Source: Actinotignum schaalii FB123-CNA-2 (GTDB lineage Bacteria; Actinomycetota; Actinomycetes; Actinomycetales; Actinomycetaceae). Taken from it: DNA of 64,000 nucleotides. This document shows positions 62,306 to 64,000 of the stretch, piece by piece (the first letter of the stretch is position 1; each line of letters begins with the position of its first letter). The notes under the pieces were generated by a model. The model had not been told where the DNA came from, made no database searches, and was given only the letters and a program-made list of their open reading frames with translations. Where the stretch lies: assembly GCF_000411135.1 (NCBI RefSeq), contig NZ_KE150263.1, forward strand, positions 434,594-498,593, in the 5' to 3' direction. A program made the translations under genes and the position numbers.

Positions 62306-62335
62306 GCAAAAAGGGAAGCCAGTCAGGCTTCCCTT
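62306..62335 (-). terminator. Intrinsic terminator after rpmG
   Basis: 10-base stem AAGGGAAGCC / GGCTTCCCTT, loop of five, then TTT GCTTTT. Confidence 0.85.
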
Positions 62336-62391
62336 GAGCTATGCACCCCAACCGGGCTAAACCCGGTGAGATACCACCACGCTACCGCGCT

Positions 62392-62562
62392 TTAGCGGGT
62401 TTCGCGATGGTTCGTGGAGGCGTTGCACCGCGAGCAGTACTTCTTCAGCTGCAGACGATCCGGATCGTTGCGGCGGTTCTTCTTCGTGATGTAATTGCGT
62501 TCCTTGCACACCTCGCAGGCGAGGGTGATCTTGGGACGCACGTCAGCAGACTTGCTAGCCAT
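62392..62562 (-). CDS. rpmG: 50S ribosomal protein L33 (zinc form)
   Basis: 56 residues ([19 protein letters not shown] start). Zinc ligands C16, C19, C43, C46. ATG after GAGGAGAAAAAGGA. Adjacent to tRNA-Met and tRNA-Thr, the usual neighbourhood of rpmG in actinobacteria. Confidence 0.97.
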   Translation of the reverse strand: MASKSADVRPKITLACEVCKERNYITKKNRRNDPDRLQLKKYCSRCNASTNHRETR

Positions 62563-62601
62563 TCCTTTTTCTCCTCAAGGTTGTGCCCTACTGGTAGTCA
62601 G

Positions 62602-62675
62602 TAGCGGGGGCGGGGATTGAACCCGCGACCTCACGATTATGAGTCGTGCGCTCTGACCATCTGAGCTACCCCGCC
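62602..62675 (-). tRNA. tRNA-Met (CAT), elongator
   Basis: 74 bases; acceptor GGCGGGG with a G-U first pair, anticodon loop CTCATAA. First pair is not the C-A mismatch of an initiator. A CAT tRNA read as Ile2 after lysidine modification cannot be fully excluded. Confidence 0.93.
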
Positions 62676-62702
62676 TCATGTCACCGCATGAGGCGGCAAC
62701 GG

Positions 62703-62775
62703 AGCCCCGAAAGAGAATCGAACTCTTGACCTTCTCCTTACCATGGAGACGCTCTGCCGACTGAGCTATCGGGGC
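62703..62775 (-). tRNA. tRNA-Thr (GGT)
   Basis: 73 bases; acceptor GCCCCGA/TCGGGGC, anticodon loop ATGGTAA, discriminator T. CCA not encoded. Confidence 0.95.
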
Positions 62776-62872
62776 GATGCCGATTTCGCAACGAGTACCA
62801 AGTTTACTCGATTCACGCTGAAAAACCAAGCGTAAGAGAAATGTGAAACAGATCAACCATTTCGACATTTCG

Positions 62873-62954
62873 TGGCGGGTGTAGGATTCGAACCTACGAA
62901 GCGTAACGCATCTGATTTACAGTCAGGTCCCTTTGGCCGCTCGGGAAACCCGCC
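62873..62954 (-). tRNA. tRNA-Tyr (GTA)
   Basis: 82 bases, class II with a long variable arm; acceptor GGCGGGT/ACCCGCC, anticodon loop CTGTAAA. Confidence 0.96.
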
Positions 62955-63031
62955 AATATGACTTCCGAAGAAGTATTTTTCACCCCGCGGAAGAAAGGCT
63001 GAGTCACCGCCCTTCCGTAAGGCACCAGATG

Positions 63032-63061
63032 AGATTACCCAGGGAGGAAAGTTACTGTCAA
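63032..63061 (-). promoter_or_regulatory. tRNA-Tyr promoter
   Basis: Perfect TTGACA, 18-base spacer, TAATCT; start predicted near 63025, about 70 bases before tRNA-Tyr. May also drive tRNA-Thr, tRNA-Met and rpmG. Confidence 0.7.
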
Positions 63062-63180
63062 CTTTTGAGACGGGAACGTGGCCACCACCACTCCTTAGAC
63101 TGCCGGCAGGCTCGTGGACCGCTAGCTGCGCCGTCGTACCGCACCCTCAATAGCGCGAACAGACGAGCCGCAACCGGGCT

Positions 63181-63981
63181 TTAGGGCAGGCGGTGAATCC
63201 ATTCGGGCGTTGAGAATTTCGCCTCGTAACGTTCCTTGGCCACGCGCAGGTCTTCCGCGGTGATCTCACCCCGGCTCGCTCCGTACTTCTGGGTGAAAAC
63301 GTCCTTGAATACCTCGATAATGGCGTCGCGCGCCATCCCGGTCTGGCTCTTCATGGGATCCACGCGTTTGTTCGCGGAGCGGTGCCCACGATTCTTCTTG
63401 CCCGCGCTGCCCATATTGAGCACGTCCATCATCTTGTCCGCGTCGATGTCATACGCGAGGGTGACATGGTGCACCATATAGCCGGTAGCGAAGTGTTTCT
63501 GGGCTGCTCCGCCGATTTTGCCACGGTCGGAAGCGATGTCGTTGAGAGGCACGTAGTGGGCTTTCACCCCCACCCGCGCGAGGGCCTCGATGACCCAGGC
63601 ATCCAGGAACGGATAGGACTCCAGGAAAGACATCCCATCCACGAGCGCGGTTGGTACCACCAGCGAATACGTGATGCAATTACCCGGCTCCATGAACATG
63701 GTGCCCCCGCCGGTAATGCGCCGCCCGACCGTGATGCCGTGGCGGTCCACCCCGTCCTGGTTGATCTCATTGGAATAGGACTGGTAGGAACCCATAACCA
63801 CGAGGGGGCGGTCCCATTCCCAGATGCGCAAGAAGGGCTTGTGTTCCCCGCGGGCCACCGCTTCGGGGAGGGTTTCATCCATGGTCATATTGAGAACGGG
63901 GTGGATAACCGGGGTGTGGAGAATCTCAAAATCGATATCTTCCCAGGCCAGGGCGTGGCCTACGGCGCGGCGTACCGCCAC
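63181..63981 (-). CDS. Lipoate-protein ligase A family protein
   Basis: 266 residues from GTG 63981; the frame is open to the window edge, so the start may lie further out. BPL/LplA/LipB fold: HTPVIHPVLNMTMDE, VVMGSYQSYSNEIN, RRITGGGTMFMEPGNCITYSL, GKIGGAAQKHF (active Lys) and HHVTLAYDID. Attaches lipoate (or octanoate) to E2 and GcvH proteins. No lipoyl genes nearby. A likely leftward terminator is not seen. Confidence 0.85.
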   Translation of the reverse strand: MAVRRAVGHALAWEDIDFEILHTPVIHPVLNMTMDETLPEAVARGEHKPFLRIWEWDRPLVVMGSYQSYSNEINQDGVDRHGITVGRRITGGGTMFMEPGNCITYSLVVPTALVDGMSFLESYPFLDAWVIEALARVGVKAHYVPLNDIASDRGKIGGAAQKHFATGYMVHHVTLAYDIDADKMMDVLNMGSAGKKNRGHRSANKRVDPMKSQTGMARDAIIEVFKDVFTQKYGASRGEITAEDLRVAKERYEAKFSTPEWIHRLP

Positions 63982-64000
63982 CGCAACCCCGCGTGGGCTC

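Noticed and set aside
62602-62675. Initiator tRNA-Met
   Set aside because: Acceptor begins G-U, not the unpaired C-A of initiators, and the anticodon stem lacks the three G-C pairs expected.

Overview
The window is GC-rich actinobacterial chromosome. Gene content and dress point to the family Actinomycetaceae (an Actinotignum/Actinobaculum/Trueperella/Schaalia-like genus); this placement is an inference from gene order, actinobacterial-type tails on ribosomal proteins, TANNNT -10 boxes and the secreted phosphatase with 45-residue repeats, not from a search. Almost the whole window is read from the minus strand and is core genome: no insertion sequence, prophage, CRISPR array or rRNA gene is visible.

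Layout. 1-5.0 kb (minus): the t6A tRNA-modification/RimI cluster tsaD'-rimI-tsaB-tsaE, then alr (D-alanine) and a fused NAD(P)H-hydrate repair enzyme. 5.2-6.2 kb (plus): coaA. 6.4-12 kb (minus): glmM, rplM-rpsI, an LssY-domain membrane protein and truA, with a divergent ROK sugar kinase-like gene. 13.5-29.6 kb (minus): the S10/spc/alpha ribosomal clusters from rpsJ to rplQ, broken by an intrinsic terminator between rplO and secY and another after map. 30.1-33.3 kb: a succinate-semialdehyde-type aldehyde dehydrogenase plus zinc alcohol dehydrogenase pair on the plus strand and a HAD phosphatase on the minus strand, inserted between the S10 and str operons. 33.4-37.8 kb: rpsL-rpsG-fusA-tuf. 38-45.5 kb: rpoB-rpoC. 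45.8-52.9 kb: tandem GNAT acetyltransferase, rplJ-rplL with an L10-leader-like attenuator, a polytopic membrane protein, rplK-rplA, nusG, secE, tRNA-Trp. 53.2-62.6 kb: aminotransferase, a 1266-residue double PhoA alkaline phosphatase, a phosphotransferase, an adenosine deaminase-family enzyme, murB, rpmG. 62.6-64 kb: tRNA-Met, tRNA-Thr, tRNA-Tyr and a lipoate-protein-ligase-family gene.

How it works together. The bulk encodes transcription and translation machinery (RNA polymerase core alpha, beta, beta', about 30 ribosomal proteins, EF-Tu, EF-G, IF-1, NusG) plus the Sec core (SecY, SecE), with cell-wall precursor genes at the edges (alr, glmM, murB). Expression units can be read from promoters, leader hairpins and terminators. 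Ribosomal operons use Shine-Dalgarno starts with leaders; about ten housekeeping or accessory genes instead show a TANNNT-like -10 box 6-7 bases before the start codon and are probably leaderless.

The most unusual content is (i) the double alkaline phosphatase, in which both PhoA domains keep a full catalytic set, followed by a Pro-rich linker and five 45-residue repeats, with a PHO-box-like site upstream; and (ii) several families of small intergenic repeats: a 47-51 base imperfect palindrome found in two convergent gaps with compensatory changes in its stem, a 57-base hairpin element found twice, two direct-direct-inverted repeat elements, a 25-base tandem repeat, and a TACGACG(A/G)CG(CC)GCAGC motif recurring in at least ten gene gaps, once as an exact 19-mer pair.
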